From: an uncultured beta proteobacterium
GTDB lineage: Bacteria; Pseudomonadota; Gammaproteobacteria; Burkholderiales; Burkholderiaceae_C
Assembly (NCBI GenBank): GCA_903822435.1
Contig: CAIJPE010000312.1
Coordinates: 1-35,367, forward strand
DNA length: 35,367 nucleotides
Direction: 5' to 3'
Numbering within the stretch: position 1 is the stretch's first letter; each line of letters begins with the position of its first letter. The notes under the pieces are model-generated. The model did no database searches and was not told the origin of the DNA. It worked only from the letters and a program-made list of their open reading frames with translations. Positions 1 to 9,364 of this stretch are shown in pieces. The position numbers and the translations under genes were made by a program.

Positions 1-164
1 CACCGATCCCGGCACCGATGGCAGCACCGATTTCGGCACCGACGGCCGTCCCGGTCACCCCGCCCCGATCCGTCGGGCCTGCCATCAGTGCGCCCGCTGG
101 CGCCATGCCCAAGGCCACCGGCATTCCTGCTCCCACACTCTCACCGCGGCCAGGCACGCTATGA
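1..164 (+). CDS. gspL: C-terminal tail of GspL (partial, 5' end outside window)
   Basis: The frame whose first full codon is at base 3 stays open to a TGA at 162-164. That stop overlaps the ATG of gspM (161-163) in an ATGA junction, the coupling used elsewhere in this operon. Only about 53 residues are visible. They are rich in Pro and Ala and begin with a tetrapeptide repeat (PIPA, PMAA, PISA, PTAV). No GspL domain is in view, so the name rests on position directly before gspM and on the frame and stop. GspL is the inner-membrane platform protein that holds GspE to the type II secretion machine and pairs with GspM. The same bases are open in another frame, so the frame choice is an inference. 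Confidence 0.5.
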   Translation, partial: PIPAPMAAPISAPTAVPVTPPRSVGPAISAPAGAMPKATGIPAPTLSPRPGTL

Positions 165-655
165 AGACCGAAGACAACGGGGTCCTGGCGGCGCTGGGCG
201 GCTGGTGGAACGGGCTGGCCCAGCGTGAGAAGCGGCTGCTTGCCATCGGGGGAACGGTCCTGGTGCTGTTCATCCTGTGGTCCACGGCCGTGCAGCCGGC
301 CCTGCGCACCATCACCCGGGCGCCGGCCGAACTCGATGCACTGGAAGTGCAGCTCCAGACCATGCAGCGCCTGGCCGCAGAAGCCGGCAGCCTGCGCGCG
401 GCGCCGGCCATCAACCCCGAGCAGGCCGCCACGGCGTTGCGCACCGCCACCGAGCGCCTGGGCGACAAGGGCAAGCTGCTGCTGCAAGGCGACCGCGGCA
501 CGCTCACCGTGACCGGCGCCGGCACTGCCGCTTTGCGCGACTGGCTGGCCGAGGCCCGCTCGGGTGCCCGCGCGCGGCCCCTGGAGGCCAACCTGACGCG
601 TGGCGCCCAGGGCTACAGCGGCACGCTGGTCGTGGCCATCGGGGGCTCGTCTTGA
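161..655 (+). CDS. gspM: Type II secretion system protein GspM
   Basis: A 164-residue protein with a short cytoplasmic N-terminus (WWNGLAQREKRLLAIGG), one membrane helix at about residues 27-45 (GGTVLVLFILWSTAVQP), and a small periplasmic domain with an alpha-beta pattern. This is the GspM layout, and the length matches the family (about 160-180). GspM binds GspL in the inner-membrane platform. The start overlaps the stop of the preceding frame, and its own TGA overlaps the likely TTG start of gspN (652-655). Identification comes from topology, the W-x-x-L-x-x-R-E-R/K motif before the helix and position, because GspM is poorly conserved. Confidence 0.88.
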   Translation: MKTEDNGVLAALGGWWNGLAQREKRLLAIGGTVLVLFILWSTAVQPALRTITRAPAELDALEVQLQTMQRLAAEAGSLRAAPAINPEQAATALRTATERLGDKGKLLLQGDRGTLTVTGAGTAALRDWLAEARSGARARPLEANLTRGAQGYSGTLVVAIGGSS

Positions 656-1440
656 CCTGGCGCTGGATGGTCGGCGGGGTGGTGCTGGGGGGCGCCTGCG
701 CCCTGGTGGCCTTCGCCCCGGCGGCCTGGCTGGCCTCTGCCGTATCCCGTGGCACCGGCGAACGGCTGCTGCTGGCCGATGCACGGGGCTCGGTGTGGAA
801 CGGCAGTGCGGTGATGGTGCTCACCGGGGGCATCGGCAGCCGCGATGCCAGCGCCTTGCCCGGCCGCCTGCACTGGCGCCTGTCGCCCGAGGGTACGGCC
901 ATCGGCGTGGGGCTGGTGCAGGACTGCTGCATCAACGGTGAAATGCACCTGCGCGTGGTACCGGGGCTGGGCCGCGTGCGACTGGAGCTCGGCCCCGCGG
1001 CCGGCGGCGCGAGCCTGGGCCAGTGGCCGGCGGCCTGGCTGGCCGGGCTGGGCACGCCCTGGAACACCATCCAGCCCTCGGGCTCACTGCAACTCAGCAG
1101 CCCCGGCCTGGCCGTGGAGCAGGTGCAGGGGCGCTGGCTGTTCACCGGGCGTGCCGACGTCGACATGACCGGCATGGCCTCGCGCTTGTCCACCCTGGAC
1201 GTGCTGGGCAGCTACCGCGTCAGTGTGGTGGGCGATGGCGCAGGCGGTGACGCCACCCGGCTGGAGCTCAGCACCCGCAGCGGTGCGCTGCAGTTGTCCG
1301 GCAGCGGTCAGTGGGCGGCCTCCAGGCTGCATTTCCAGGGCCAGGCCAGCGCCGAGGCCGGTTCCGAGGCGATCCTCGGGAGCCTTCTCAACATCATCGG
1401 CAGGCGCCAGGGCGCCGTGTCCCTCATTTCCATAGGATGA
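652..1440 (+). CDS. gspN: Type II secretion system protein GspN
   Basis: A 262-residue protein with an N-terminal membrane anchor (about residues 6-25, [20 protein letters not shown]) followed by a beta-rich periplasmic region. The early motif [10 protein letters not shown] and the late [12 protein letters not shown] are typical of GspN, an accessory subunit present in only some type II systems. The chosen TTG start at 652 overlaps the gspM stop. An in-frame ATG at 667 would give a protein five residues shorter and has no visible ribosome site. The TGA at 1438-1440 overlaps the ATG of gspD at 1437, so translation is probably coupled. Confidence 0.87.
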   Translation: MTWRWMVGGVVLGGACALVAFAPAAWLASAVSRGTGERLLLADARGSVWNGSAVMVLTGGIGSRDASALPGRLHWRLSPEGTAIGVGLVQDCCINGEMHLRVVPGLGRVRLELGPAAGGASLGQWPAAWLAGLGTPWNTIQPSGSLQLSSPGLAVEQVQGRWLFTGRADVDMTGMASRLSTLDVLGSYRVSVVGDGAGGDATRLELSTRSGALQLSGSGQWAASRLHFQGQASAEAGSEAILGSLLNIIGRRQGAVSLISIG

Positions 1441-3620
1441 GCATGAACCGACGGTTTCTCCAGGGCTGCGTCTACACGCTGTCCACGCTGATGGCCTTGC
1501 CGGCGTGGCCGCAGGCCCCGGCCCTGCCGGCCGCCAGGTCGCGGGCGCCGGTCACCGTCAACTTCGTGAATGCCGACATCGAGGCCGTCACGCGCGCCGT
1601 GGCCGCCATGATCGAACGCGCCATCGTGGTCGATCCGCACGTCAAGGGCACCATCACCCTGTACAGCGAACAGCCGCAGAGCGTGCGGGAAGCCTACGTG
1701 GCCTATCAGTCGGCGCTGCGTGGGCTGGGCTTTGCCATCATCGAAAGCGGCGGCCTGCTGAAGGTCGTGCCCGAAGCCGATGCCAAGCTGCAGACCGGCA
1801 CGGTCTCGGTGGGCGAGGTGGGTGCGCGTGGCGAACAGATCATCACGCAGATCTTCACGCTGCGTTACGAGAACCCGAACAACCTGGTGGCGGTGCTGCG
1901 CCCGCTGATCAGCGCCAACAACACCATCAACGCCAACCCCGGCAACAACGCGCTCGTCATCACCGACTACGCCGACAACCTGCAGCGCATCGCCAAGATC
2001 ATTGCCGCGCTGGACCAGCCCTCGGGCACCGACGTCGAGGTGGTGCAGCTGCAGCACGCCGTGGCGGCCGACCTGGCGCCGCTGGTGCAGCGCCTGAGCG
2101 ACGGCGGCGGCGCGGCGGTACCCGGCGTGCCGGGTGGCGGCGCGGCGGGCACCACGGTCGTGGCCGACTCGCGCTCCAATTCGCTGATCATCCGGGCGCC
2201 CAACCCGGCGCGGCTGGCCGCGCTGCGCGCGACCATCTCGCGCCTGGACCGCCCCAACAACCTCACCGGCCCTGGCGGCGGCATGTACGTGGTGCATCTG
2301 AAGAACGCCGACGCCACCCGCCTGGCGGCCGTCGTGCGGGCAGCCTTCGGTGCGGTGGGCACCGGCAGCAGCGGCAACAGCAGCGGCGGCGGCGGCGGTG
2401 CTGTTGCCGCAGTCCAGATCGGGAATTCGCCGGCACCCGGCAACCCCGGCGGGGCCGCACCGGGCGGTGGTGCGCTGTCCACCGCGGCGCAGCCGTCCAC
2501 GGGCGGCTTCATCCAGGCCGACCCGGCCACCAATTCGCTGGTCATCACTGCGCCCGAGCCGCTCTACAAGCAGGTGCGGGCCCTGATCGACCAACTCGAC
2601 AGCCGGCGCGCCCAGGTCTACATCGAAAGCATGATCGTCGAGGTCTCGCCTTCGGACGCGGCCGACTTCGGCTTCCAGTGGCAGGGCCTGCTGGGCAAGG
2701 CCGGCGACCAGCTCGGCCTGGCCGGCGGCACCAACTTCACGCCCGCCGGAGGCAACGGCAACATCATCACGCTGAGCAAGGCCGGTGCGGCCGGCGGCTC
2801 CACCCTGACCGTGGGCGAGGGCCGGAACCTCGGCCTGCTGAACACCTACAACGGCGTGGTGTCGCTGGCCGCCATCGCGCGGGCCCTGCAGAGCCAGTCC
2901 GAGACGAACATCGTCTCCACCCCGAACCTGATCACGCTGGACAACGAAGAGGCCAAGATCGTGGTGGGCGAGAACGTGCCCTTCATCACCGGCCAGTTCA
3001 CGCAGACCGGCACGGCCACCACCAACCCCTTCCAGACCATCGAACGCAAGGACGTGGGCATCACGCTGCGCATCAAACCGCAGATCGGCGAAGGCGGGGC
3101 CATCCGCATGACCATCTTCCAGGAACAGAGCGCCGTGAAGTCGGACACCGCGGCCGGCACCACCAACGCCGGCCCGTCCACCACCAAGCGCTCCATCGAA
3201 GGCACGGTGGTGGTCGACGACGGGCAGATCCTGGTGCTGGGCGGGCTGATCCAGGACACCTTCACGCTGAGCCGCAGCAAGGTGCCGTTGCTCGGCGACC
3301 TGCCCCTGGTCGGGGCGCTTTTCCGCAGCGAGAGCCGCGAGCGCAAGCGCACCAACCTGATGGTGTTCCTGCGGCCCATCGTCATGCGCGACGCCGAGAG
3401 CGCCAACAAGTTCTCGACCGACCGCTACGAGCAGATGCGCGGGCAGCAGAAGGACAACCAGCCCACCCCCAGCATCATGATGCCGATCAACGAGGCACCG
3501 GTGCTGCCCTTGCGTCCCCAGGGCCGCGAGCCGCTGGCGCCGCCGCCCTCTGCGCCGTCCGGCCCGGCTTCGGCGCCATCCACCGAGGCCGCGCCCGCGC
3601 AGCCCAAGGCACCTTCCTGA
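1437..3620 (+). CDS. gspD: Type II secretion system secretin GspD
   Basis: A 727-residue outer-membrane secretin. The start at ATG 1437 overlaps the gspN stop; a second in-frame ATG lies at 1443. A signal peptide covers about residues 1-25, ending near AWPQA. Then follow the N0 domain ([18 protein letters not shown]) and N1-N3 repeats, with motifs such as [14 protein letters not shown] and [18 protein letters not shown] Gly/Ser/Ala-rich insertion sits at about residues 304-358. The secretin core carries [12 protein letters not shown] and the C-terminal signature [16 protein letters not shown]. The tail after about residue 690 is rich in Pro and Ala, and I see no clear S-domain, so a classical GspS pilotin is not implied. 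Secretins form the 12-15 subunit gated pore through which folded substrates leave the cell. Confidence 0.97.
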   Translation: MSMNRRFLQGCVYTLSTLMALPAWPQAPALPAARSRAPVTVNFVNADIEAVTRAVAAMIERAIVVDPHVKGTITLYSEQPQSVREAYVAYQSALRGLGFAIIESGGLLKVVPEADAKLQTGTVSVGEVGARGEQIITQIFTLRYENPNNLVAVLRPLISANNTINANPGNNALVITDYADNLQRIAKIIAALDQPSGTDVEVVQLQHAVAADLAPLVQRLSDGGGAAVPGVPGGGAAGTTVVADSRSNSLIIRAPNPARLAALRATISRLDRPNNLTGPGGGMYVVHLKNADATRLAAVVRAAFGAVGTGSSGNSSGGGGGAVAAVQIGNSPAPGNPGGAAPGGGALSTAAQPSTGGFIQADPATNSLVITAPEPLYKQVRALIDQLDSRRAQVYIESMIVEVSPSDAADFGFQWQGLLGKAGDQLGLAGGTNFTPAGGNGNIITLSKAGAAGGSTLTVGEGRNLGLLNTYNGVVSLAAIARALQSQSETNIVSTPNLITLDNEEAKIVVGENVPFITGQFTQTGTATTNPFQTIERKDVGITLRIKPQIGEGGAIRMTIFQEQSAVKSDTAAGTTNAGPSTTKRSIEGTVVVDDGQILVLGGLIQDTFTLSRSKVPLLGDLPLVGALFRSESRERKRTNLMVFLRPIVMRDAESANKFSTDRYEQMRGQQKDNQPTPSIMMPINEAPVLPLRPQGREPLAPPPSAPSGPASAPSTEAAPAQPKAPS

Positions 3621-3622
3621 CC

Positions 3623-5044
3623 ATGGCCACCCGCCACCCCTTGCCCTACGCCTACGCGAAGGCGCACACCCTGCTGCTGGAAGACGACGGCGAACAGCTG
3701 CTGCTGTGGGCCGGTGAAAGCACGCCCGCCTCGGCCCTGGCCGAAGTGACCCGGTTGTTCGACGTGGCCAACTTCGAGCGCGAAGCCACCGCCACGCTGG
3801 GCCAGCGCATCGCGGCGGCCTATGCCGGCGGCGAAAGCAGCGCCGCGGCTGTGATCGGCGAGGTGGAAAGCGGCGTGGACCTGTCCCGCATGATGCAGGA
3901 ACTGCCGGCGGTGGAAGACCTGCTGGAAGCCGCCGACGACGCGCCCATCATCCGCATGCTCAACGCCTTGCTCACGCAGGCTGCCAAGGACGGCGCGAGC
4001 GACATCCACATCGAACCCTACGAGCGCAGCAGCTCGGTGCGCTTCCGCGTGGACGGCACGCTGCGTGAGGTGGTGCAGCCCAACCGCGCGCTGCACGCCG
4101 CGATGATCTCGCGGCTGAAGATCATGGCCGAGCTGGACATCGCTGAAAAGCGCCTGCCGCAGGACGGGCGCATCTCGCTGCGCATCGGAGGCCGGGCCAT
4201 CGACGTGCGCGTTTCCACGCTGCCTTCGTCGCACGGAGAGCGCGCCGTGCTGCGGCTCCTTGACAAGACCGAGTCGCGCTTCACGCTCGAAGGGTTGGGC
4301 ATGGACGGCGAGGTGCTCAAGGCCTTTGCGCGCCTGATTCAGCAGCCGCACGGCATCGTGCTGGTGACCGGACCCACCGGCTCGGGCAAGACCACCACGC
4401 TGTATGCCTCGCTGGGCCGCGTGGACACCGCCACCACCAACGTGCTGACGGTGGAAGACCCGGTGGAATACGAGCTCCCGGGCATCGGCCAGACGCAAGT
4501 CAATCCGAAGATCGACCTGACCTTCGCCAAGGCCCTGCGCGCCATCCTTCGGCAGGACCCCGACGTGATCATGATCGGCGAGATCCGCGACTTCGAGACC
4601 GCGCAGATCGCCATCCAGGCCTCGCTGACGGGCCACCTGGTGCTCGCCACCGTGCATACCAACGACGCGCCCAGCAGCGTCACCCGTCTCATCGACATGG
4701 GCGTGGAGCCCTTTCTGCTGTCCAGCACCTTGCTGGGTGTGCTGGCGCAACGGCTGGTGCGCAAGCTGTGCCCGCGCTGCCGCCTGCAGGACCCCCAGGG
4801 CGCCTGGCGTCCGGTGGGTTGCGACCATTGCGCGCACACCGGCTACAAGGGCCGGACCGGCGTGTACGAGCTCATGAGCGTGGACGCCCAGGTGCAGACG
4901 CTCATCCACAACCGCGCCGCCGAGCAGGACCTGGTCGCCGCCGCACGCGTGGCCGGCCTGCGTTCGATGCGCGAGGACGGCGAGCGGCTGGTGCACGAGG
5001 GCGTCACGTCCCTGGAAGAAGTCATCCGCGTGACCCGAGATTGA
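3623..5044 (+). CDS. gspE: Type II secretion system ATPase GspE
   Basis: A 473-residue cytoplasmic secretion ATPase starting two bases after the gspD stop. The N1E-like region (about 1-90) is followed by the N2 domain ([19 protein letters not shown]), then Walker A GPTGSGKT at 250-257, the Asp box after it ([12 protein letters not shown]), Walker B ([12 protein letters not shown], about 312 onward) and the His box ([13 protein letters not shown]). A zinc-binding C-terminal element has CPRC at 383-386 and CDHC at 400-403. The loop between the pairs is only 13 residues, shorter than in the GspE proteins I recall. GspE hexamers power pseudopilus assembly through GspL and GspF. Confidence 0.97.
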   Translation: MATRHPLPYAYAKAHTLLLEDDGEQLLLWAGESTPASALAEVTRLFDVANFEREATATLGQRIAAAYAGGESSAAAVIGEVESGVDLSRMMQELPAVEDLLEAADDAPIIRMLNALLTQAAKDGASDIHIEPYERSSSVRFRVDGTLREVVQPNRALHAAMISRLKIMAELDIAEKRLPQDGRISLRIGGRAIDVRVSTLPSSHGERAVLRLLDKTESRFTLEGLGMDGEVLKAFARLIQQPHGIVLVTGPTGSGKTTTLYASLGRVDTATTNVLTVEDPVEYELPGIGQTQVNPKIDLTFAKALRAILRQDPDVIMIGEIRDFETAQIAIQASLTGHLVLATVHTNDAPSSVTRLIDMGVEPFLLSSTLLGVLAQRLVRKLCPRCRLQDPQGAWRPVGCDHCAHTGYKGRTGVYELMSVDAQVQTLIHNRAAEQDLVAAARVAGLRSMREDGERLVHEGVTSLEEVIRVTRD

Positions 5045-5078
5045 GCATGCCTGATCGCGCCCCTGCGACCCCCTGACG

Positions 5079-6293
5079 ATGCCCGCCTACCGTTTCGAAG
5101 CCCTGGACGCGGCCGGCAAGTCGCAGAGCGGCCTGCTGGAAGCCGACAACGCCAAGGCCGCGCGGGCGCAGTTGCGCGGCCGCGATCTGGTGCCGCTGGC
5201 CGTCAACCCCGTGACCATGGTCGCGCAGGAGTCGGCCGCGGCGCGCTTCACGCGGCGCGTGTTCTCGTCCACGGGCCTTGCGGTGTGGACGCGGCAGCTG
5301 GCCGGGCTGGTGGGTTCGGGCCTGCCGCTGGAGCGTGCCTTGACGGCCCTGGCCGACGAGGCCGAAAGCCCGCGACAGAACGAGCTGGTGGCGCACCTGA
5401 AGAGCGAGGTCAACGCCGGCAGCAGCTTTGCGCGCGCCCTGTCCACCGCGCCGCGTGAGTTCGACGAGGTCTACCGTGCGGTGGTGGCCGCCGGCGAGCA
5501 AAGCGGTGCCCTGGGACCCGTGCTCGAACGCCTGGCCGACGACCTGGAGCAACAGCAGGCGCTGAACAGCAAGGTGGTGGGCGCCATGCTCTACCCGGCC
5601 ATCGTGTCGGTGGTGGCCATGGTGATCGTGGTGATCCTGGTGACGTACGTGGTGCCGCAGATCGCCGGCGTGTTCACCAGCTCCAAGCGGGCCCTGCCGG
5701 TACTGACCGTGGCCATGCTGGCCTTCAGTGGCTTCGTGCGGCAGTGGGGCTGGCTGGTGCTGTTGCTGGTGGTGGGCGGCGTGGTGGGCCTGAACGTGGC
5801 CCGCCGCAACGAGGGCTTCCGCGAGCGCAGCGATGGCTTCGTGCTGCGCCTGCCCCTGATCGGCCGCCTGGCCCGGGGCTACAACGCGGCGCGCTTCGGC
5901 GGCACGCTGGCCATGCTGGCCGGTGCCGGCGTGCCCATCCTCAAGGCCTTGCAGGCCGCGGCCGAGACGCTGGGCAACCGTGCCATGCGGGCCGATGCGC
6001 TGGATGCCCTGACGCAGGTGCGCGAAGGCGCGCCGCTGGCCTCGGCGCTGGCCGGCAAGAAGCGGTTCCCGGGCCTGCTGGCGATGTTCGCCCGGCTGGG
6101 CGAGCAGACCGGGCAGTTGCCCGAGATGCTGCTGCGTGCCTCCGCCCAGCTGTCGGCCGAGGTGCAGCGCCGCGCCATCGGCATGGCCACCCTGCTCGAG
6201 CCTCTGCTCATCGTGGTGATGGGCCTCGTGGTGGTGCTGATCATGCTGGCCGTACTGATGCCCATCATCCAGCTCAACACCTGGATCAAGTGA
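5079..6293 (+). CDS. gspF: Type II secretion system inner-membrane protein GspF
   Basis: A 404-residue polytopic inner-membrane protein. It begins with the usual MPAYRFEALDAAGK and has two repeated T2SSF domains. The first includes LAVWTRQLAGLVGSGLPLERAL, and the second begins near YNAARFGGTLAMLAGAGVPI. Membrane helices lie at about residues 168-192, 222-244 and 372-396. GspF is the platform core that couples GspE motion to pseudopilin assembly. It follows gspE by 34 bases, the only sizeable gap in this operon, and is the last gsp gene here. The next gene, tatC, converges on it. Confidence 0.97.
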   Translation: MPAYRFEALDAAGKSQSGLLEADNAKAARAQLRGRDLVPLAVNPVTMVAQESAAARFTRRVFSSTGLAVWTRQLAGLVGSGLPLERALTALADEAESPRQNELVAHLKSEVNAGSSFARALSTAPREFDEVYRAVVAAGEQSGALGPVLERLADDLEQQQALNSKVVGAMLYPAIVSVVAMVIVVILVTYVVPQIAGVFTSSKRALPVLTVAMLAFSGFVRQWGWLVLLLVVGGVVGLNVARRNEGFRERSDGFVLRLPLIGRLARGYNAARFGGTLAMLAGAGVPILKALQAAAETLGNRAMRADALDALTQVREGAPLASALAGKKRFPGLLAMFARLGEQTGQLPEMLLRASAQLSAEVQRRAIGMATLLEPLLIVVMGLVVVLIMLAVLMPIIQLNTWIK

Positions 6294-6358
6294 GCCCTCG
6301 AGCTCGCTGGCGCCCGTGGCCCTTCGCTGGTGCCGTTGGGTAGCGATGCAGCGCGCTG

Positions 6359-7153
6359 TCAGGCGGCTGGCTTGTCGCTGGCGGTCGCCGGCTCTTCGGG
6401 GGCTTGCGTGTGCTTGATGAAGAGCTTGGCGGCGATGATGCCGATCTCGTACAGGACGACCATGGGGATGGCCAGGGCGAGCTGTGAGATGACGTCGGGC
6501 GGGGTGACCACGGCCGAGACGATGAAGGCGCCGACCACGAAGTAGCCGCGCATCTTGCGCAGCTGGTCGATGGAGACGATGCCCATGCGGGCCAGCACGA
6601 TCACGGCGATCGGCACCTCGAAGGCGACGCCGAAGACCAGGAACAGGGTGAGCACGAAGCCGAAGTACTGCTCGATGTCCGGCGCAGCCGTGATGGAGGC
6701 GGGCGCGAAGTTCTGGATGAAGCGGCTCATCCCGGGGATCACGATGAAGTAGCAGAAGGCCACCCCCACGATGAACAGGACGGTGCTGCTGACGACCAGC
6801 GGCAGCACCAGTTTCTTCTCGTGCGAGTACAGGCCCGGCGCCACGAAGGCCCACAGCTGGTACAGCACCACCGGCAAGGCCACCAGAAAGGCCGCCATCA
6901 GGGTGATCTTCAGCGGCACCAGGATCGGCGAGATCACGTTGGTGGCGATCAGCGTCGCGCCGCGTGGCAGATGGGCCAGCATGGGCGCCGCCAGCAGGTC
7001 ATAGAGGCCCGCCGGACCCGGGAAGAAAGCCAGGACGCCGAAGGCGATGGCAATCGCGATGACCGAACGGATCAGCCGGTCGCGCAGTTCGATCAGGTGC
7101 GAAACGAACGGTGCTTCGGTGCCTGCCAGTTCGTCGGGCTTCTCGTCGCTCAT
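6359..7153 (-). CDS. tatC: Twin-arginine translocase subunit TatC
   Basis: A 264-residue inner-membrane protein with six predicted helices. The start [11 protein letters not shown] at 7153 overlaps the tatB stop (ATGA), which decides it over the longer upstream reading. Family motifs are visible: [13 protein letters not shown] near the N-terminus, the [12 protein letters not shown] loop (TatC consensus FxxPgLyxxEkk), the [12 protein letters not shown] segment and the late [17 protein letters not shown]. TatC is the receptor that recognises the RR signal peptide and recruits TatB and then TatA to move folded proteins across the membrane. It is the last gene of tatABC and converges with gspF across a 65-base gap. 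Confidence 0.98.
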   Translation of the reverse strand: MSDEKPDELAGTEAPFVSHLIELRDRLIRSVIAIAIAFGVLAFFPGPAGLYDLLAAPMLAHLPRGATLIATNVISPILVPLKITLMAAFLVALPVVLYQLWAFVAPGLYSHEKKLVLPLVVSSTVLFIVGVAFCYFIVIPGMSRFIQNFAPASITAAPDIEQYFGFVLTLFLVFGVAFEVPIAVIVLARMGIVSIDQLRKMRGYFVVGAFIVSAVVTPPDVISQLALAIPMVVLYEIGIIAAKLFIKHTQAPEEPATASDKPAA

Positions 7154-7659
7154 CGGCCTGCCTTGATGCCCGGAGGCCGGAAGCGCGCCACGCGGGCCGC
7201 ACCCGACTGCGCCCTGGTTCGGATGCCCTGATGCTGCTTGTACCACTGAGGCGTGGCGCCACGTTTGAGCCGCCACTGCTTCTTGGGGTGGCGGTAGGTG
7301 GGTGGGGGCGGCGGCAGGGGCGTGTAGCCGCTGCTGCCGTCGGTGCCCGCCAGGGTGTCGGTCACGCTGCCGGAGATGCTGTTCCAGTTCTGCCCGAAGG
7401 CGGCACTCGCCTGGTCGACTTCCTGCCGCACGGTCTGCTGCACATCGCGCGCGGCGTCCTCGAACTGGGTCTTCATCTTCTTGAGCTCTTCGAGCTCGAT
7501 GGAGCGGTTGACTTCGGCCTTGACGTCGGCCACGTAGCGCTGGGCTTTGCCGAACAGGGCCCCCACCGTGCGTGCCACGCGCGGCAGCTTCTCGGGGCCG
7601 ATGACGATGAGCGCCACGGCGCCGATGAGCGCAATCTTGTCGAAGCCGAAGTCGATCAT
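7150..7659 (-). CDS. tatB: Sec-independent translocase protein TatB
   Basis: A 169-residue protein with one N-terminal membrane helix that begins [20 protein letters not shown] and contains the family GPEKLP hinge. An amphipathic helix ([21 protein letters not shown]) and a long helical region follow. The C-terminus is a Pro stretch (PLPPPPPTY) with a basic tail. TatB sits with TatC in the signal-peptide receptor complex. The length is typical for the order. It lies 75 bases after tatA and overlaps tatC by four bases. Confidence 0.96.
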   Translation of the reverse strand: MIDFGFDKIALIGAVALIVIGPEKLPRVARTVGALFGKAQRYVADVKAEVNRSIELEELKKMKTQFEDAARDVQQTVRQEVDQASAAFGQNWNSISGSVTDTLAGTDGSSGYTPLPPPPPTYRHPKKQWRLKRGATPQWYKQHQGIRTRAQSGAARVARFRPPGIKAGR

Positions 7660-7734
7660 GGGTCAGCAGCCGCAGTCCTGTACAGCCATCGCCCGGCAGC
7701 CGCGCTGCCCGGCAGATGGCTCAGGCCCGCACCC

Positions 7735-7980
7735 TCAGCTCTTGGTCTTCGCCTCGACGTCGACGGTGTTGGCGTCGCTGCGCTTGGCCGTCGTCACCTG
7801 GGCGGCGGCCGCCGGTGCCGTGCCCTCGGGCTCGGAGCCTTCCGCACCCTTCATACCTTCCTTGAAGCCGCGCACGGCGCCTCCGAGGTCACTGCCGATG
7901 TTGCGCAATTTCTTGGTGCCGAAGATGACCACGACGACCAGCAACACGATCAGCCAATGCCAGATGCTGAACGAACCCAT
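7735..7980 (-). CDS. tatA: Sec-independent translocase protein TatA
   Basis: An 81-residue protein starting [20 protein letters not shown], one membrane helix followed by the FGTKKL hinge and an amphipathic helix ([19 protein letters not shown]). The tail is polar and alanine-rich. TatA oligomerises to form the protein-conducting part of the Tat system. The phenylalanine-glycine pair at the hinge, needed in E. coli TatA, is present. A plausible -10 box lies about 30 bases upstream on the minus strand, and a GGAG ribosome site precedes the start. Confidence 0.97.
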   Translation of the reverse strand: MGSFSIWHWLIVLLVVVVIFGTKKLRNIGSDLGGAVRGFKEGMKGAEGSEPEGTAPAAAAQVTTAKRSDANTVDVEAKTKS

Positions 7981-8007
7981 GATCTTTCTCCTGAAAGCGA
8001 ACCGATG

Positions 8008-8034
8008 ATTCTACGAGGTGCCGGGGGCTGGCAA
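8008..8034 (-). promoter_or_regulatory. Candidate sigma-70 promoter for tatABC
   Basis: Read on the minus strand, TTGCCA (8034-8029) and TAGAAT (8013-8008) are separated by 15 bases. Each hexamer matches the consensus well, but the spacer is shorter than the ideal 17. It sits just upstream of tatA, and the leader would be short. Seen by eye only. Confidence 0.4.
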
Positions 8035-8100
8035 GTTCAAGGGGAAGCGGCCCGTGTCCCGGTCATTTCTGCGACGAACTGAAAGGGGATGCGCGCGGGG

Positions 8101-8454
8101 TCAACCCTTGGCCCAGGGGCGCGGCCCGCCCATCACGTGCAGGTGCAGGTGATAGATCTCCTGGCCGCCGTCAGCGCCGGTGTTGACCACGGTGCGGAAA
8201 CCCCCGGTCACGCCCAATTCCTTCATGAGGCGCGGGGCCAGGGCCAGCATGCGGCCCAGCAGGGCATCGTGCTCGGGCCCCACGTCGGCCAAGGTGGCGA
8301 TGTGGGTCTTGGGGATCACCAGCACGTGCACCGGAGCCCAGGGGTGGATGTCGTGGAAGGCGAGCAGTTCATCGTCTTCGTAGGCCTTTCGGCTGGGGAT
8401 CTGCCCGGCAACGATCTTGCAGAAGAGGCAGGAGGGGTCGACGTGCATGGCCAA
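8101..8454 (-). CDS. HIT family nucleotide hydrolase (HinT-like)
   Basis: A 117-residue protein with the histidine triad HLHLHVMGG near its C-terminus (pattern HxHxHxx) and the N-terminal CLFCKIVAGQIPS with a conserved Cys pair. VLVIPKTHIATL and GFRTVVNTGADGGQ are also family blocks. Proteins of this group (HinT, PKCI) cleave nucleoside phosphoramidates and act on aminoacyl-AMP. Start is at 8454; an ATG two codons in is equally possible. It lies between the his genes and tatA on the same strand, an arrangement common in Burkholderiales. Confidence 0.93.
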   Translation of the reverse strand: MAMHVDPSCLFCKIVAGQIPSRKAYEDDELLAFHDIHPWAPVHVLVIPKTHIATLADVGPEHDALLGRMLALAPRLMKELGVTGGFRTVVNTGADGGQEIYHLHLHVMGGPRPWAKG

Positions 8455-8506
8455 GAAGTGGTCCGGTTGATGGGTTGCCCAGGGGCGGCGGTGAAGCGGC
8501 CTGCGT

Positions 8507-8872
8507 TCAGTTCAGCGGCATCGGCCGATTTTCAAGCAGGCCCAGCCATCCGCGGATGAAGCGGTAGAGATACCACAAGCCGATGACGAACCACGCGGCG
8601 GCACCCGGCACCCAGAAGAAGACGAAGAGCGGCGACGTGACGGCCAGCCACAGCAAGGTGAACCAGAAGCTCCGGGCTTGCCAGCGGAAGTGGCTCAGGA
8701 AGAAGGCATCGGGCAGGTCGGGCCGCTTGACGTAGTTGATGATCATCGCCACGACCGAGAAGATGCCCATCGAGAACCACGACAGCAGGTGCAGCCCGTA
8801 CATCATGTGCGTGAGCATCCGCAGGTCGGGATAGGGCCGATCCTGACTGCCGGGAATCACCACCTCGTTCAT
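8507..8872 (-). CDS. Small membrane protein, DUF4870-like
   Basis: A 121-residue inner-membrane protein with three to four hydrophobic stretches (about 24-46, 66-86 and 88-108). After the opening [18 protein letters not shown] comes a pattern like that of the DUF4870 family ([23 protein letters not shown], then [16 protein letters not shown]). Its function is unknown. The ATG overlaps the hisE stop by two bases, so the two are probably translated together. It is found next to hisE in related bacteria, which says little about role. Confidence 0.8.
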   Translation of the reverse strand: MNEVVIPGSQDRPYPDLRMLTHMMYGLHLLSWFSMGIFSVVAMIINYVKRPDLPDAFFLSHFRWQARSFWFTLLWLAVTSPLFVFFWVPGAAAWFVIGLWYLYRFIRGWLGLLENRPMPLN

Positions 8873-9261
8873 CTGCCTTCTCCTGTTTCCGTGCCTGTTC
8901 CAGCGCTGTCCGCCTCGCCCGCTTCACGCTGCCTGAGCTTGCGCAAGGCGAACTCGTCGAGCCCCGAAAGCCCCTCGCGGCGCCGCAGTTCGGCCAGCAC
9001 GTCGGCCGGTTCGAGATCGAACGCAGCCAGCGCCACCATCGTGTGGAACCACAAATCGGCCACCTCACCCACGATGCGGGGGCGATCTCCGTCCTTGGCC
9101 GCCATCACCACTTCGGTGGCCTCTTCACCGATCTTCTTCAAGATGGCGTCGGTGCCCTTGGAAAACAAGCGTGCGACGTAGCTCTTGTCGGGGTCGCCCC
9201 CCTTGCGAGAAGCAATGATCGCGCCCAGCCGGGCCAGGGTCTCGTCTTGGGGGGCGGTCAT
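8869..9261 (-). CDS. hisE: Phosphoribosyl-ATP diphosphatase
   Basis: A 130-residue enzyme that removes pyrophosphate from phosphoribosyl-ATP, step two of histidine synthesis. The start [20 protein letters not shown] at 9261 is chosen because the reading upstream of it is low-complexity shadow. The MazG-like helical core is clear: [30 protein letters not shown] and [15 protein letters not shown], with the metal-binding Glu and Asp residues. The C-terminus carries an extra acidic, Gly/Thr-rich tail. HisE is encoded apart from HisI here, as is usual in betaproteobacteria. It is separated from hisI by about 100 bases holding a palindromic element. Confidence 0.96.
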   Translation of the reverse strand: MTAPQDETLARLGAIIASRKGGDPDKSYVARLFSKGTDAILKKIGEEATEVVMAAKDGDRPRIVGEVADLWFHTMVALAAFDLEPADVLAELRRREGLSGLDEFALRKLRQREAGEADSAGTGTETGEGR

Positions 9262-9310
9262 GCCGATGGCTCCACAACCAAGCTTCCCGCCACGGAACCG
9301 GCTCTGCCGG

Positions 9311-9363
9311 GCCGTAGGCGGACGGCCCCCCTGGGGGGTAGCGAGCGACAGCGAGCTTGGGGG
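9311..9363. repeat. Palindromic intergenic element between hisI and hisE
   Basis: A compact cluster of symmetries: an inverted repeat GCCGT/ACGGC (9311-9315 and 9322-9326), a C6-T-G6 inverted repeat (9326-9338), and two direct copies of GCGAGC (9341-9346, 9351-9356) ending in CTTGGGGG. Elements with a GGTAGCGAGCG...GCGAGCTTGGGGG core recur between genes in Comamonadaceae and relatives, from memory. Only one copy is in this window, so its dispersed nature cannot be shown here. Possible roles are mRNA stability or attenuation. Confidence 0.45.
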
Positions 9364-9364
9364 C

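Noticed and set aside
1505-3622. Open frame leading into gspE, giving a 1179-residue reading
   Set aside because: The upstream part overlaps gspD in another frame and is Arg/Gly-rich shadow; gspE starts at 3623.
5047-5076. Nine-codon reading between gspE and gspF
   Set aside because: Too short and without a ribosome site; no sign of a leader peptide role.
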